Both the position numbers and the translations under genes were made by a program. DNA of 64,000 bases from Crossiella equi (lineage in GTDB: Bacteria; Actinomycetota; Actinomycetes; Mycobacteriales; Pseudonocardiaceae): assembly GCF_017876755.1 (NCBI RefSeq), contig NZ_JAGIOO010000001.1, positions 2,294,001 to 2,358,000 on the forward strand. Direction: 5' to 3'. The notes below the pieces were generated by a model that did not search any database, was not told the origin of the DNA, and worked only from the letters and a program-made list of their open reading frames with translations. Below are positions 7,747 through 16,535 of the stretch, in pieces; positions within the stretch are counted from its first letter, which is position 1, and each line of letters begins with the position of its first letter.

Positions 7747-8989
7747 CCTGGTCCCGGCCCGACTCCTTCGCGCGGTACAGGGCCGCGTCGGTGGCCGCCA
7801 CCAGGGCGTCCAGGGTGGGGCCGTGGTCCGGGCTGATGCCCAGGCCGATGCTGGTGGTGCGGTGTTCGATGATGATCACGTGGCCACCCCGGCGGTGGGT
7901 GGTCGGGGTCTGCATGGCGTGGATCTCCGCGCGGATGCGCTCGGCCACCGCGTGCGCCTCGAGGCGGGTGGCGCCCGGCAGCAGGATGATGAACTCCTCG
8001 CCGCCCCAGCGGCCCACCAGGTCGCCCGCCCGGGTGTTGGTGCGCAGCACCTCGGCCGTGGTGCGCAGCACGTCGTCGCCCGCCACGTGGCCGTAGGTGT
8101 CGTTGATGGACTTGAAGTGGTCCAGGTCCAGCATGAGCAGCGCGGCCTGGCGGTTCGCCCGGACCAGGGTGCGGGTGGCGCGGTCCAGCCAGCCCCGGCG
8201 GTTGAGCAGGCCGGTCAGGGAGTCCGTGCTCGCGTCGCTCTCCAGCTGGCGGACCAGGGTGATGCGGTTCAGCAGCGCCGCCGCCGGGACCAGGGCGATC
8301 GCCAGGTACGGGTTGTGCACCAGGACCACCGTGGCCACCGCGCCCAGGCCCAGCGTCATCGCCTCCAGGGCGTTGTCCTCGCGGGTGCCCAGCAGGTCGC
8401 CCAGGGTCGGGCGGCGGGTGGTCAGCAGGATCACGCCCGCCACCAGCAGGGCCTGCACCACGCCGTAGGTGACCGCCGCGGCCGCCGTGGTGCCCGCCTC
8501 CCGCAGCATCTCCAGCGGGCTCGCGCTCGACCAGTCCGGTACCGACAGCACGTGCAGCACCGCGGCCGAGGCCAGCGCGGCGCCCAGGATGCTCGCCGTG
8601 CTGAAGGCGAAGCGGAACAGCGGGCGGCGGGCGATCAGATAGCGCTGCGTGCGAATGGTGATCACGACCAATGCCAGCAGCGGCACCGGCAACAGCAGCA
8701 CCGCGGGCAGGGTCCAGATGCTGGTGAGGTCAATGTGCGGGCCGGGGGTGTTTCCGCGCCGTTGTTCCTCACTGCGCCGGGACAGGTGACCGTGCGTCGT
8801 GGCGCACGCCAGGAGCACCGCGCATGTCAGCCAGTCTTGACCCGTCGACACGTCGGAGCGCATCGACGAGATGACTAGAGCGATCAACACCGCCGACTCG
8901 ACTACCAGCAGATAAACGATTACTCGCGCGGGCAGCGACCACAGCGCCCATTTACTCGGGCTAATTCGTCGCCACGATTTCCGCTTCAT
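7691..8989 (-). CDS. Membrane-anchored diguanylate cyclase (GGDEF)
   Basis: From ATG 8989 the protein has 432 residues. About seven hydrophobic segments occupy the first 270 residues, followed by a C-terminal GGDEF domain: 'DSLTGLLNRRGWLDR', 'LLMLDLDHFKSINDTYGHVAGDDVL', the active-site loop GRWGGEEF (a canonical GGEEF variant) and a late 'YRAKESGRDQV'. It should make cyclic di-GMP. No RxxD inhibitory site is evident before the loop. No EAL domain is present. The start is uncertain: an in-frame ATG at 9028 would add 13 residues, while the open frame further upstream runs through a DNA repeat with poor third positions and is not likely coding. In streptomycetes such enzymes govern development. 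Confidence 0.88.
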   Translation of the reverse strand: MKRKSWRRISPSKWALWSLPARVIVYLLVVESAVLIALVISSMRSDVSTGQDWLTCAVLLACATTHGHLSRRSEEQRRGNTPGPHIDLTSIWTLPAVLLLPVPLLALVVITIRTQRYLIARRPLFRFAFSTASILGAALASAAVLHVLSVPDWSSASPLEMLREAGTTAAAAVTYGVVQALLVAGVILLTTRRPTLGDLLGTREDNALEAMTLGLGAVATVVLVHNPYLAIALVPAAALLNRITLVRQLESDASTDSLTGLLNRRGWLDRATRTLVRANRQAALLMLDLDHFKSINDTYGHVAGDDVLRTTAEVLRTNTRAGDLVGRWGGEEFIILLPGATRLEAHAVAERIRAEIHAMQTPTTHRRGGHVIIIEHRTTSIGLGISPDHGPTLDALVAATDAALYRAKESGRDQVSAAEPEVRLPEQTRRDG

Positions 8990-9098
8990 CGTTTGGTCGC
9001 TTTGCGAGTCAACCCCCACACTGTGCATACCTTTATCCCGTGTGTGGGTCACACGGGTGTCGTTCAGCTGCGGCCCAAGCGTGGCGCTGACCTCCCGG

Positions 9099-9133
9099 GG
9101 AGGTGGTCTCCGTGTCCGACCGCGACTGGTGAA
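9099..9133 (+). repeat. Direct repeat copy 1 with a six-codon mini-ORF
   Basis: This 35-base copy matches the second copy at 9177-9211 at 33 of 35 positions; the two are spaced 78 bases apart. It holds a Shine-Dalgarno GGAGG (9099-9103), an eight-base spacer, and the ORF GTG TCC GAC CGC GAC TGG TGA (9112-9132), encoding MSDRDW. All sense codons of the mini-ORF end in G or C. Confidence 0.65.
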
Positions 9134-9176
9134 AGTCATGGCCGTCCCCTTTCGCCCGTGCCCACCGCAGCGACCC

Positions 9177-9211
9177 GGAGGTGGTCCCCGTGACCGACCG
9201 CGACTGGTGAA
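9177..9211 (+). repeat. Direct repeat copy 2 with a six-codon mini-ORF
   Basis: Second copy of the 35-base repeat. It has the same GGAGG and spacer length and the ORF GTG ACC GAC CGC GAC TGG TGA (9190-9210), encoding MTDRDW. The two copies differ at one spacer base and at the first base of codon 2, so the stop, the Trp codon and the ribosome site are kept. Confidence 0.65.
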
Positions 9212-9299
9212 CTCTGCATTGTTTGTCGGCGCCACAGCCCGGCGTCGTTACACCGGTGGACCCATGTCACTGCTCCGTGTGACCGGCACCCACTGAGTC

Positions 9300-10514
9300 T
9301 CACGCCCATGACGGTCTCACCGGTCCCTCCTGGAGGGCCCTGCGCCATGCGAGCGCGGCCGGCACCGCCAGGACCAGGCCAACGGCCCCCGCAAGGGTAA
9401 CCGTCGTGCTGGGGTGCCCGACGACCTCCGTCGTGACGCCGCCCGCGACGACCCCGAGGCCCTGCGCCACGCGCAGGCCGGTGCGGGCCACGCCGTAGGC
9501 CGAACCGCGGTCCTGGTCGGGTACCGAGGCCATGAACTCGGCGGCGGCCGTCACCTGGTAGGCGGCGAGGGCGCCGGAGACCGCGAGCAGCACGAGCGCG
9601 CCCGCGAGCCCGACGCCCGCGAAGCCGAGCAGCGCGGCCACCGAGCCGACGGCGCAGACGCCGAGCAGGCGCAGGCGGGTCTCCGTGCTGGTCCAGCGCG
9701 CGAGCAGGAAGGTGCTCAGCGCGTACGCGGCCGGGTCCACGGCGAGCAGCCAGCCGACGGCGGCCGGTCCGGCGCCGTACTCGGCGGCCAGCGGCGCGGC
9801 CAAGCCCTCGGGCACGACCGCGATCCCGGCCAGCCAGGACAGGCCCAGCAGCGCGCGCAGCCTGCGGTCCCGCCAGACCAGGAGCACGCCCGAGCTCCTC
9901 GGCGCGCCCGGTGCGGGCCGCTCCCACGCGGCCGGGCGGGCGCGCACGCCGACCCAGACGAGCAGCGCGGCCAGCGCGAAGGTCAGCGCGTCGAGGGCGA
10001 GCGCGGTGTGCGGGCCGAGCAGCCCGACGGCCGCCCCGCCGCCCGCGAGCCCGAGCAGCATGGCCGTGTTGGTGCTGATCTGCCGCAGCGCCTGGCCCGC
10101 CTGGTAGGCCTCGCCCCGCAGCACCACCGGGATGGTGGCGGCCTGGGCGGCGGCGAAGGGGGCCTGGGCGAACTGGACGAGCACCAGCAGCCCGGCGACC
10201 AGCCACAGCGGCATGCCGGGCACGGCCATCAAGCCCACCAGCACGGCCTGGGCCAGCGCGGTGACGATCATGACGGCGCGGCGCGGGTACCGGTCGGCCA
10301 GCCAGGACAACAGCGGTCCGGCGACCAGCTGGGGAATCATGGTCAGCGCGTACGTACCCGCGGTGAGCAGGGCGGACTGGGTCCGCTGGAAGACCAGCAG
10401 GGAGAGCGCGACCTTGGCGAGCTGATCTCCGATGACCGATTGCAGCTCCGCGAGCCACAGCGCCCGGAACTCCGCGATCCCGAACGCCGCGCTGAACCCG
10501 CCCTGCCGCGACAC
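9300..10514 (-). CDS. MFS transporter (DHA3-like efflux family)
   Basis: A 404-residue membrane protein from a GTG start, with about twelve hydrophobic segments. It opens 'FRALWLAELQSVIGDQLAKVALSLLVF' in the style of the DHA3/EntS-like group and has the loop 2-3 signature 'WLADRYPRRAVM'. These proteins export drugs or small metabolites. No adjacent gene suggests a substrate: the mycoredoxin gene diverges from it across 172 bases, and the cyclase gene follows after 310 bases. It is a separate lineage from the siderophore-locus exporter at 59.4-60.7 kb, although both share the same overall layout. Confidence 0.8.
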   Translation of the reverse strand: MSRQGGFSAAFGIAEFRALWLAELQSVIGDQLAKVALSLLVFQRTQSALLTAGTYALTMIPQLVAGPLLSWLADRYPRRAVMIVTALAQAVLVGLMAVPGMPLWLVAGLLVLVQFAQAPFAAAQAATIPVVLRGEAYQAGQALRQISTNTAMLLGLAGGGAAVGLLGPHTALALDALTFALAALLVWVGVRARPAAWERPAPGAPRSSGVLLVWRDRRLRALLGLSWLAGIAVVPEGLAAPLAAEYGAGPAAVGWLLAVDPAAYALSTFLLARWTSTETRLRLLGVCAVGSVAALLGFAGVGLAGALVLLAVSGALAAYQVTAAAEFMASVPDQDRGSAYGVARTGLRVAQGLGVVAGGVTTEVVGHPSTTVTLAGAVGLVLAVPAALAWRRALQEGPVRPSWA

Positions 10515-10686
10515 AGAGTGCAGCCTAGGAGCGCACGAAAGCGCACGCTTCCCCCAGCGCAGGTCCTACCGGAAAAGAGCAACGCACGGTACGCGAGCGT
10601 GACCCCTGGTGACCATCGGCAAGATCACACGCCACCCGACAAGCCGGATTTGGCCGAGGCCGGTTGCGCGGGGTAAACGTGGTGGC

Positions 10687-10950
10687 ATGAGCAACAACGC
10701 GGTCGAGTTCTACTGGCGCCCCGGCTGCCCGTTCTGCATGAACCTGGAGAGCGCGCTGGACCGCTCCGGCATCCCGTACTCCAAGGTCAACATCTGGGAG
10801 GACCCGGAGGCGGCGGCGCGCGTGCGCTCGGTGGCCAACGGGAACGAGGTCGTGCCCACGGTGTTCGTCGGCCCCGCCGCCATGGTGAACCCCAGCATCG
10901 GGCAGGTCACCGAGGCCGTGCGCGAGCACGCGCCGCAGCTGCTGGGCTGA
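10687..10950 (+). CDS. Mycoredoxin / glutaredoxin-like protein
   Basis: An 87-residue single-domain protein. The ATG at 10687 gives the usual start right before the first beta strand (NNAVEFYWRPGCPFCMNLE). The active site is CPFC, followed by the cis-Pro segment 'EVVPTVFVG' and 'MVNPSIGQV'. Mycoredoxins are the actinobacterial glutaredoxin homologues that use mycothiol to reduce mixed disulfides. A longer open frame upstream (from 10609) lacks a family match. It stands alone, divergent from the MFS gene. Confidence 0.85.
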   Translation: MSNNAVEFYWRPGCPFCMNLESALDRSGIPYSKVNIWEDPEAAARVRSVANGNEVVPTVFVGPAAMVNPSIGQVTEAVREHAPQLLG

Positions 10951-11027
10951 CACAACGGCGCGCTCCGCGCCAGCGGCACCGGTGTGTGGTGGCGGTGGGG
11001 ATGATCCCGTTCGGCTAGCCTCCGGCC

Positions 11028-11966
11028 ATGGCGGTGCTCCTCGGTGACCGGCGGGACCCCGCCATCGTGGTGCTCGGCGGCGAGCCGGACTTCTGCGCGC
11101 GCCTGGCCGGGGGACTGCGGTTCGTGATCAGCGCCGGGTGGCTCAGTCCCGGGCTGCTCGGGCAGGCCGGGGTGGACCGGGCGTTCCTGGTCGACCTGCG
11201 GCCGCCCGCCGTCGCGCCCCTGGCACCCCCTGAACCCGGCCTCACCCCGGTCGTCCTCGACGGCAGCGAGGACGACCCGGTGGCGGCCGTCCTGCGGGCG
11301 ACCTCCGGCGGCTGGTCCGACCAGGCGGACCGCCTGGCGCACCGGGCCATCGCCGGGGGCACGCCGACCGCCTGGTTCGAGCAGGTGTACCGCGCCGGGC
11401 TGGCCCGGGAGGTGGACCTGCCCTGGGACCGGACGGAGCCGCAGCCGCTGCTGGTGGAGTGGGCGGCCGGTCCGGGCCGCCTGCCCGGCGAGGGGCGCGG
11501 TGCCGTCGTGTGCGGCTGCGGCCTGGGGGCCGATGCCGAGTACATCGCCTCCCTGGGGTTCCGGACCACCGCCTTCGACATCTCCCCCACCGCCGTCGCC
11601 CTGGCACGGGCGCGGCACCCGGGTTCACCCGTGCGGTACCTCCAGGCCGATTTGTTCAGCCTCCCGGATGAATGGGCGCGCGGGTTCGACCTCGTGCTGG
11701 AGGTCTTCACCGTCCAGGCCCTGACCGTGCCGGTGCGGGCACCCGCGCTGCGGGCCGTCGGCGGGCTGGTCGCGCCCGGCGGCACGCTGCTGGTCATCGC
11801 CACCGCGCAGGAGGACGGCACGCCCCCGCCCGAGGGGCCGCCGTGGCCGTTGCCGAGGGCCGAGCTGGAGCACTTCGCCGCCACCGGGCTGGACCCGCGC
11901 CGGGTGGAGCTGCTCGAGGACCGCGGCCGCGCGCGCTGGCGGGCCGAGTTCGGACGCGCCCGGTAA
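11028..11966 (+). CDS. Class I SAM-dependent methyltransferase with an N-terminal extension
   Basis: A 312-residue protein. Residues from about 125 on form a TPMT/methyltransferase-11-like domain: 'PTAWFEQVYRAGLAREVDLPW' is the substrate-helix opening seen in thiopurine-methyltransferase-like enzymes, then 'AVVCGCGLGADAEYIASLG' (SAM motif I), 'TTAFDISPTAVALARAR' (motif II) and 'GGTLLVIATAQ'. The first about 110 residues (a Val/Leu-rich 'AIVVLGGEPDFCARLAGGLRFVISAGWLSPG') are not part of the usual fold and are not recognised. The substrate is unknown. It stands between the mycoredoxin gene and the glycogen/trehalose operon, followed by a 7-bp inverted repeat (11969-11975 / 11989-11995). Confidence 0.75.
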   Translation: MAVLLGDRRDPAIVVLGGEPDFCARLAGGLRFVISAGWLSPGLLGQAGVDRAFLVDLRPPAVAPLAPPEPGLTPVVLDGSEDDPVAAVLRATSGGWSDQADRLAHRAIAGGTPTAWFEQVYRAGLAREVDLPWDRTEPQPLLVEWAAGPGRLPGEGRGAVVCGCGLGADAEYIASLGFRTTAFDISPTAVALARARHPGSPVRYLQADLFSLPDEWARGFDLVLEVFTVQALTVPVRAPALRAVGGLVAPGGTLLVIATAQEDGTPPPEGPPWPLPRAELEHFAATGLDPRRVELLEDRGRARWRAEFGRAR

Positions 11967-12086
11967 CTGTTCACCCACCCGACGCGCTGGTGAACCACCA
12001 CTTCGCTAGCGTGAGCGCGCCCCGCAGTGGGCACCCACCACTGGACAGCGTCGTCCACCCCGTCGAACCCACACCCTGGAGCAGCC

Positions 12087-14204
12087 ATGCGGCCGTGGCC
12101 CGGCCACGCCTATCCCCTCGGCGCGTCCTACGACGGCGCGGGGACCAACTTCGCCCTGTTCTCCGAGGTCGCGGAGAGAGTCGAGCTGTGCCTGTTCGAC
12201 GAGCACGGCGAGGAGACCCGTGTCCGGCTGCCCGAGGTGGACGGCTTCGTCTGGCACGGGTACCTGCCCGGGGTCGGCCCCGGCCAGCGCTACGGATACC
12301 GCGTGCACGGCCCGCACGAGCCCGAGCACGGGCACCGGTGCAACCCGAACAAGCTGCTCCTGGACCCCTACGCCAAGGCCGTGGACGGGCCCCTGGAGTG
12401 GGACGAGTCGCTGTTCGGGTACCACTTCGACGACCACGAGGCGCGCAACGACCTCGACTCGGCCGCGCACCTGCCCAAGGCCGTGGTGATCAACCCGTTC
12501 TTCGACTGGAACAGCGACCGGCCGCCCCGCACCCCGTACCACCAGACGGTGATCTACGAGGCGCACGTGCGCGGCCTGACCATCCAGCACCCGGACATCC
12601 CGCAGGAGCTGCGCGGCACCTACGCCGGTCTCGCGCACCCGGTGATGATCGAGTACTTCAAGGAGCTGGGCGTCACCGCGGTCGAGCTGATGCCGGTGCA
12701 CCACTTCATCAGCGACCACCACCTGCTCGAGCACAACCTCACCAACTACTGGGGCTACAACACCCTCAGCTACTTCGCCCCGCACGACGGCTACGCGGCG
12801 GTCACCGCGCAGGGCTACCAGGTGCAGGAGTTCAAGGCGATGGTGCGCTCGCTGCACGCGGCGGGCATCGAGGTCATCCTGGACGTGGTCTACAACCACA
12901 CCGCCGAGGGCAACCAGATGGGGCCCACGCTGTCCATGCGCGGCATCGACAACGCCGCCTACTACCGGCTGGTCGAGGACGACCCCCGGTTCTACATGGA
13001 CTACACGGGCACCGGGAACTCGCTCAACGCCCGCAACCCGCACACCTTGCAGCTGATCATGGACTCGCTGCGCTACTGGGTGACCGAGATGCGCGTGGAC
13101 GGCTTCCGCTTCGACCTCGCCTCCACCCTGGCCCGCGAGTTCTACGACGTGGACAAGCTGAGCGCGTTCTTCGACATCGTCCAGCAGGACCCGATCATCA
13201 GCCAGGTCAAGCTGATCGCCGAGCCCTGGGACGTCGGCCCGGGCGGCTACCAGGTGGGCAACTTCCCATCCCTGTGGACGGAGTGGAACGGCAAGTACCG
13301 CGACACCGTCCGCGACTTCTGGCGCGGCGAACCGGCCACGCTCGGCGAGTTCGCCTCGCGGATCACCGGTTCCTCCGACCTGTACCAGAACGACGGCCGC
13401 CGCCCGTACGCCTCGATCAACTTCGTCACCGCGCACGACGGGTTCACCCTCAACGACCTGGTCTCCTACAACGACAAGCACAACGAGGCCAACGGCGAGG
13501 ACGGCCGCGACGGGCACGACGACAACCGCTCGTGGAACTGCGGCGCGGAGGGCCCCACCGACGACGAGGCGGTGCTCGCGCTGCGCGCCCGGCAGCGGCG
13601 CAACTTCCTGGCCACGCTGTTCCTGGCCCAGGGCGTGCCGATGCTCTCCCACGGTGACGAGCTGGGCCGCACGCAGGGCGGCAACAACAACGTCTACTGC
13701 CAGGACAACGAGATCGCCTGGATGGACTGGGACCTGGTGGAGACCAACCGGGACCTGCTGGAGTTCACCCGGGCCACCGCGAAGCTGCGCGCCGCGCACC
13801 CGGTGTTCCGGCGCCGCCGCTTCTTCCAGGGCCGCCCGATCCGCAGCGGCGACCAGCTGCGCGACATCGCCTGGTTCACCCCCGGCGGGGTGGAGATGAC
13901 CGAGCAGGACTGGGAATCCGGCTTCGGACGCTGCATCATGGTCTTCCTCAACGGTTCCGCGCTCAGCGACCGCGACGAGCGGGGCGAGCCGGTCACCGAC
14001 GACTCGTTCCTGCTCTGCTTCAACGCCCACGACGGCGAGCTGGAACTGACCGTGCCCGACTCCGGCTACGGCAGGGAGTGGGCCGTGGTCCTGGACACCG
14101 CGACCGGGGACGTGGGTCCGGAGGCCAACGGCCGCGTCGTCCAGGGCGGGGAGACCATCAAGGTCACCGACCGCTCGCTGCTGGTGCTCCAGCGCACCGA
14201 CTGA
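12087..14204 (+). CDS. glgX: Glycogen debranching enzyme GlgX/TreX
   Basis: A 705-residue GH13 isoamylase-type enzyme. The ATG at 12087 follows GGAGCAGCC. An N-terminal CBM48 begins '[29 protein letters not shown]'. The catalytic barrel shows 'YEAHVRGLT', '[13 protein letters not shown]', '[10 protein letters not shown]' (nucleophile Asp), '[16 protein letters not shown]' (acid Glu) and '[22 protein letters not shown]'. It cleaves alpha-1,6 branches of glycogen, giving linear maltodextrins. The next two genes, treY and treZ, convert these to trehalose, so it fills the TreX role of the classic three-gene pathway. The treY start lies 39 bases downstream. Confidence 0.95.
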   Translation: MRPWPGHAYPLGASYDGAGTNFALFSEVAERVELCLFDEHGEETRVRLPEVDGFVWHGYLPGVGPGQRYGYRVHGPHEPEHGHRCNPNKLLLDPYAKAVDGPLEWDESLFGYHFDDHEARNDLDSAAHLPKAVVINPFFDWNSDRPPRTPYHQTVIYEAHVRGLTIQHPDIPQELRGTYAGLAHPVMIEYFKELGVTAVELMPVHHFISDHHLLEHNLTNYWGYNTLSYFAPHDGYAAVTAQGYQVQEFKAMVRSLHAAGIEVILDVVYNHTAEGNQMGPTLSMRGIDNAAYYRLVEDDPRFYMDYTGTGNSLNARNPHTLQLIMDSLRYWVTEMRVDGFRFDLASTLAREFYDVDKLSAFFDIVQQDPIISQVKLIAEPWDVGPGGYQVGNFPSLWTEWNGKYRDTVRDFWRGEPATLGEFASRITGSSDLYQNDGRRPYASINFVTAHDGFTLNDLVSYNDKHNEANGEDGRDGHDDNRSWNCGAEGPTDDEAVLALRARQRRNFLATLFLAQGVPMLSHGDELGRTQGGNNNVYCQDNEIAWMDWDLVETNRDLLEFTRATAKLRAAHPVFRRRRFFQGRPIRSGDQLRDIAWFTPGGVEMTEQDWESGFGRCIMVFLNGSALSDRDERGEPVTDDSFLLCFNAHDGELELTVPDSGYGREWAVVLDTATGDVGPEANGRVVQGGETIKVTDRSLLVLQRTD

Positions 14205-14243
14205 TTTCCTTTACCCGGCAACGATTGTGGGGGCACGCACACC

Positions 14244-16535
14244 ATGACCGAGGGCACGCCGACCTCGACCTACCGCCTGCAGCTCAACGCGGGCACCACC
14301 TTCGAGGGTGCGGCCGCGCTGGCCGACTACCTCGACCGGCTCGGGGTGGGCGCGCTGTACGCCTCCCCGGTGCTGCAGGCCACCCCGGGCTCCACGCACG
14401 GCTACGACGTGGTCGACCCGACCCAGGCCTCCGAGGCGCTGGGCGGCGCGGACGGCCGGGCCGCGCTGAGCACCCGGCTCGGCCAGCGCGGGCTGGGCCT
14501 GGTGCTGGACATCGTGCCCAACCACATGGGCGTGGGCGATGCCCAGGCCAACGCCTGGTGGTGGGACGTGCTCCAGCACGGCGAGAAGTCCCAGTACGCG
14601 CACTACTTCGACATCGAGTACAGCCAGGGCCCGCTGCTGGTGCCGGTGCTCGACGGCGAGGACGCCCTGGACGGGCTGGCCGTCCGGGACGACTGCCTGG
14701 TGCACGGGAGCATGCGCTTCCCGATCGCGCCCGGCACCGGCGAGGGCACGCCGCGGGAGGTGCACGAGCGGCAGCACTACCGGCTGGTGGACTGGCGGCG
14801 CGCGGCCGGGGAGCTGAACTACCGGCGCTTCTTCGACATCAACGAGCTGGCCGCGGTGCGGGTGGAGGACGAGGAGGTCTTCCAGGCCACGCACGGCGAG
14901 GTGCTGCGCTGGGTGGCCGACGGCCAGGTCACCGGGCTGCGCGTGGACCACCCGGACGGCCTCACCGACCCCGGCGGCTACCTGCGGCGGCTGCGCGCGG
15001 CCGCCCCGGAGGCGTGGCTGGTGGTGGAGAAGATCCTCGGCGTGGACGAGGCACTGCCCACCACCTGGCCGGTCGACGGCACCACCGGCTACGACGCGCT
15101 GCGCGAGATCTGCGGGGTGTTCGTCGACCCCGCGGGTGAACCGGTGTTCACCCGGCTGGCCGCCGAGCTGGGCGTGTCGGTGCAGGTGCACGAGGTGGAG
15201 CGCGGCTGCCGCCGCCGGGCCGCGGGCACCATCCTGGCCGCCGAGGTGCGCCGGATCGCCCGGCTGGTCCCGGAGTTCGAGCCCGCGCGCGCCGAAGCGG
15301 GCATCGCCGAGCTGCTCTCCTCCTTCCGGGTGTACCGCTCCTACCTGCCGGAGGGCCGGGGGCCGCTGTGCGCGGCGCTGGCGTCGGCCAGCATGGCCCG
15401 GCCGGACCTGTCCGACGTGATCAGCCTGGTCGGCCAGCGCATGCTCACCGACCCCACCTGCGAGCTGGCGCGGCGCGTGCAGCAGACCTCGGGCATGGTG
15501 ATGGCCAAGGGCGTGGAGGACACCGCGTTCTACCGGTGCACCCGCTTCGCCGCGCTGAACGAGGTCGGCGGCGCGCTGGACCGCTTCGGGGTCTCGGTGG
15601 CCGAGCTGCACTTCCGCAACGCGGCGCGGGCGGCGGGCTGGCCGGGCACCATGACCACGCTGTCCACGCACGACACCAAGCGGTCCGAGGACGTGCGGGC
15701 GCGCCTGGCCGTGCTGGCCGAGGTGCGGGACGAGTTCGCCGGCGCGGTGCGCCGCTGGACCGACCGCGCGGGCCTGCCCGAACCGGCGCTGAACCTGCTG
15801 GCCTGGCAGACCCTGGTCGGCGCCTGGCCGATCTCGCCCGAGCGGCTGCGCGACTACCTGGCCAAGGCCGCCAAGGAAGCCAAGATCGCGACCTCGTGGA
15901 ACGAGCCGGACGCCGAGTTCGACGCGGTGGTCGCGGCCTGGCCGGAGCGGGTGTTCGCCGATGAGGCGCTGGCCTCGGACGTGGGCGCCTTCGCCGAGGC
16001 GGTGCGCGCGCACGGCTGGTCGAACTCGTTGGGGCAGAAGCTGGTCCAGCTCGCCGGACCGGGCGTGCCGGACGTCTACCAGGGCACCGAGCTGTGGGAC
16101 TTCTCGCTGGTCGACCCGGACAACCGGCGGCCGGTGGACTACGACCTGCGGCGCGCGCTGCTCACCCGGATCGACGAGGGCTGGCTGCCGCCGGTGGACG
16201 AGGAGGGCGCGGCCAAGCTGCTGGTGACCGCGAAGACCTTGCGGCTGCGGCGGGAACGCCCGGAGCTGTTCACCGGCTACCGGCCGCTGGACGCGGAGGG
16301 CCCCTCGGCCGAGCACGCCTTCGCCTTCGCGCGCGGCCCGAAGCTCGACCTGGTCGCGGTGGCCACCCGGCTGCCGGTGGGCCTGGGCTCCTCGGGCGGC
16401 TGGCGGTCCACGGTGTTGCCGCTGCCCGGGGAGGGCACGTGGACGGATGTGCTGACCGGACGCGGGTTCGGGCAGTTCCCCCGGTTGGCCGAGCTGCTCT
16501 CGCCCTACCCCGTCGCGCTGCTGGTGCGGTCATGA
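14244..16535 (+). CDS. treY: Maltooligosyl trehalose synthase TreY
   Basis: A 763-residue GH13 enzyme that isomerises the terminal alpha-1,4 bond of a maltodextrin to alpha,alpha-1,1, giving maltooligosyl trehalose. It begins 'TSTYRLQLNAGTTFEGAA', then 'LYASPVLQATPGSTHGYDVVDP', 'VLDIVPNHMGVG', 'GLRVDHPDGLTDPGGYL' and 'TLSTHDTKRSEDVRARL', all typical of TreY, as is the length. Its TGA overlaps the treZ ATG (ATGA at 16532-16535), so the two are translationally coupled. Confidence 0.95.
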   Translation: MTEGTPTSTYRLQLNAGTTFEGAAALADYLDRLGVGALYASPVLQATPGSTHGYDVVDPTQASEALGGADGRAALSTRLGQRGLGLVLDIVPNHMGVGDAQANAWWWDVLQHGEKSQYAHYFDIEYSQGPLLVPVLDGEDALDGLAVRDDCLVHGSMRFPIAPGTGEGTPREVHERQHYRLVDWRRAAGELNYRRFFDINELAAVRVEDEEVFQATHGEVLRWVADGQVTGLRVDHPDGLTDPGGYLRRLRAAAPEAWLVVEKILGVDEALPTTWPVDGTTGYDALREICGVFVDPAGEPVFTRLAAELGVSVQVHEVERGCRRRAAGTILAAEVRRIARLVPEFEPARAEAGIAELLSSFRVYRSYLPEGRGPLCAALASASMARPDLSDVISLVGQRMLTDPTCELARRVQQTSGMVMAKGVEDTAFYRCTRFAALNEVGGALDRFGVSVAELHFRNAARAAGWPGTMTTLSTHDTKRSEDVRARLAVLAEVRDEFAGAVRRWTDRAGLPEPALNLLAWQTLVGAWPISPERLRDYLAKAAKEAKIATSWNEPDAEFDAVVAAWPERVFADEALASDVGAFAEAVRAHGWSNSLGQKLVQLAGPGVPDVYQGTELWDFSLVDPDNRRPVDYDLRRALLTRIDEGWLPPVDEEGAAKLLVTAKTLRLRRERPELFTGYRPLDAEGPSAEHAFAFARGPKLDLVAVATRLPVGLGSSGGWRSTVLPLPGEGTWTDVLTGRGFGQFPRLAELLSPYPVALLVRS

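Larger units (their letters stand above)
8990..9299. other. 310-base intergenic region with palindromes and a direct repeat
   Basis: No ordinary gene is seen between the diguanylate cyclase start and the end of the MFS gene. The region holds two TGTG/CACA palindromes near the cyclase promoter (CACACTGTG at 9017-9025; GTGTG-GGT-CACAC at 9042-9054), the 35-base direct repeat described separately, and a possible ten-codon ORF at 9264-9296 (MSLLRVTGTH) that lacks a convincing ribosome site. Confidence 0.6.

Noticed and set aside
8990-9235. N-terminal extension of the diguanylate cyclase through the direct repeat (TSRGRSRGPPP repeats)
   Set aside because: Third codon positions are not G/C-rich in this frame and the text has no fold; the repeat fits plus-strand mini-ORFs better.
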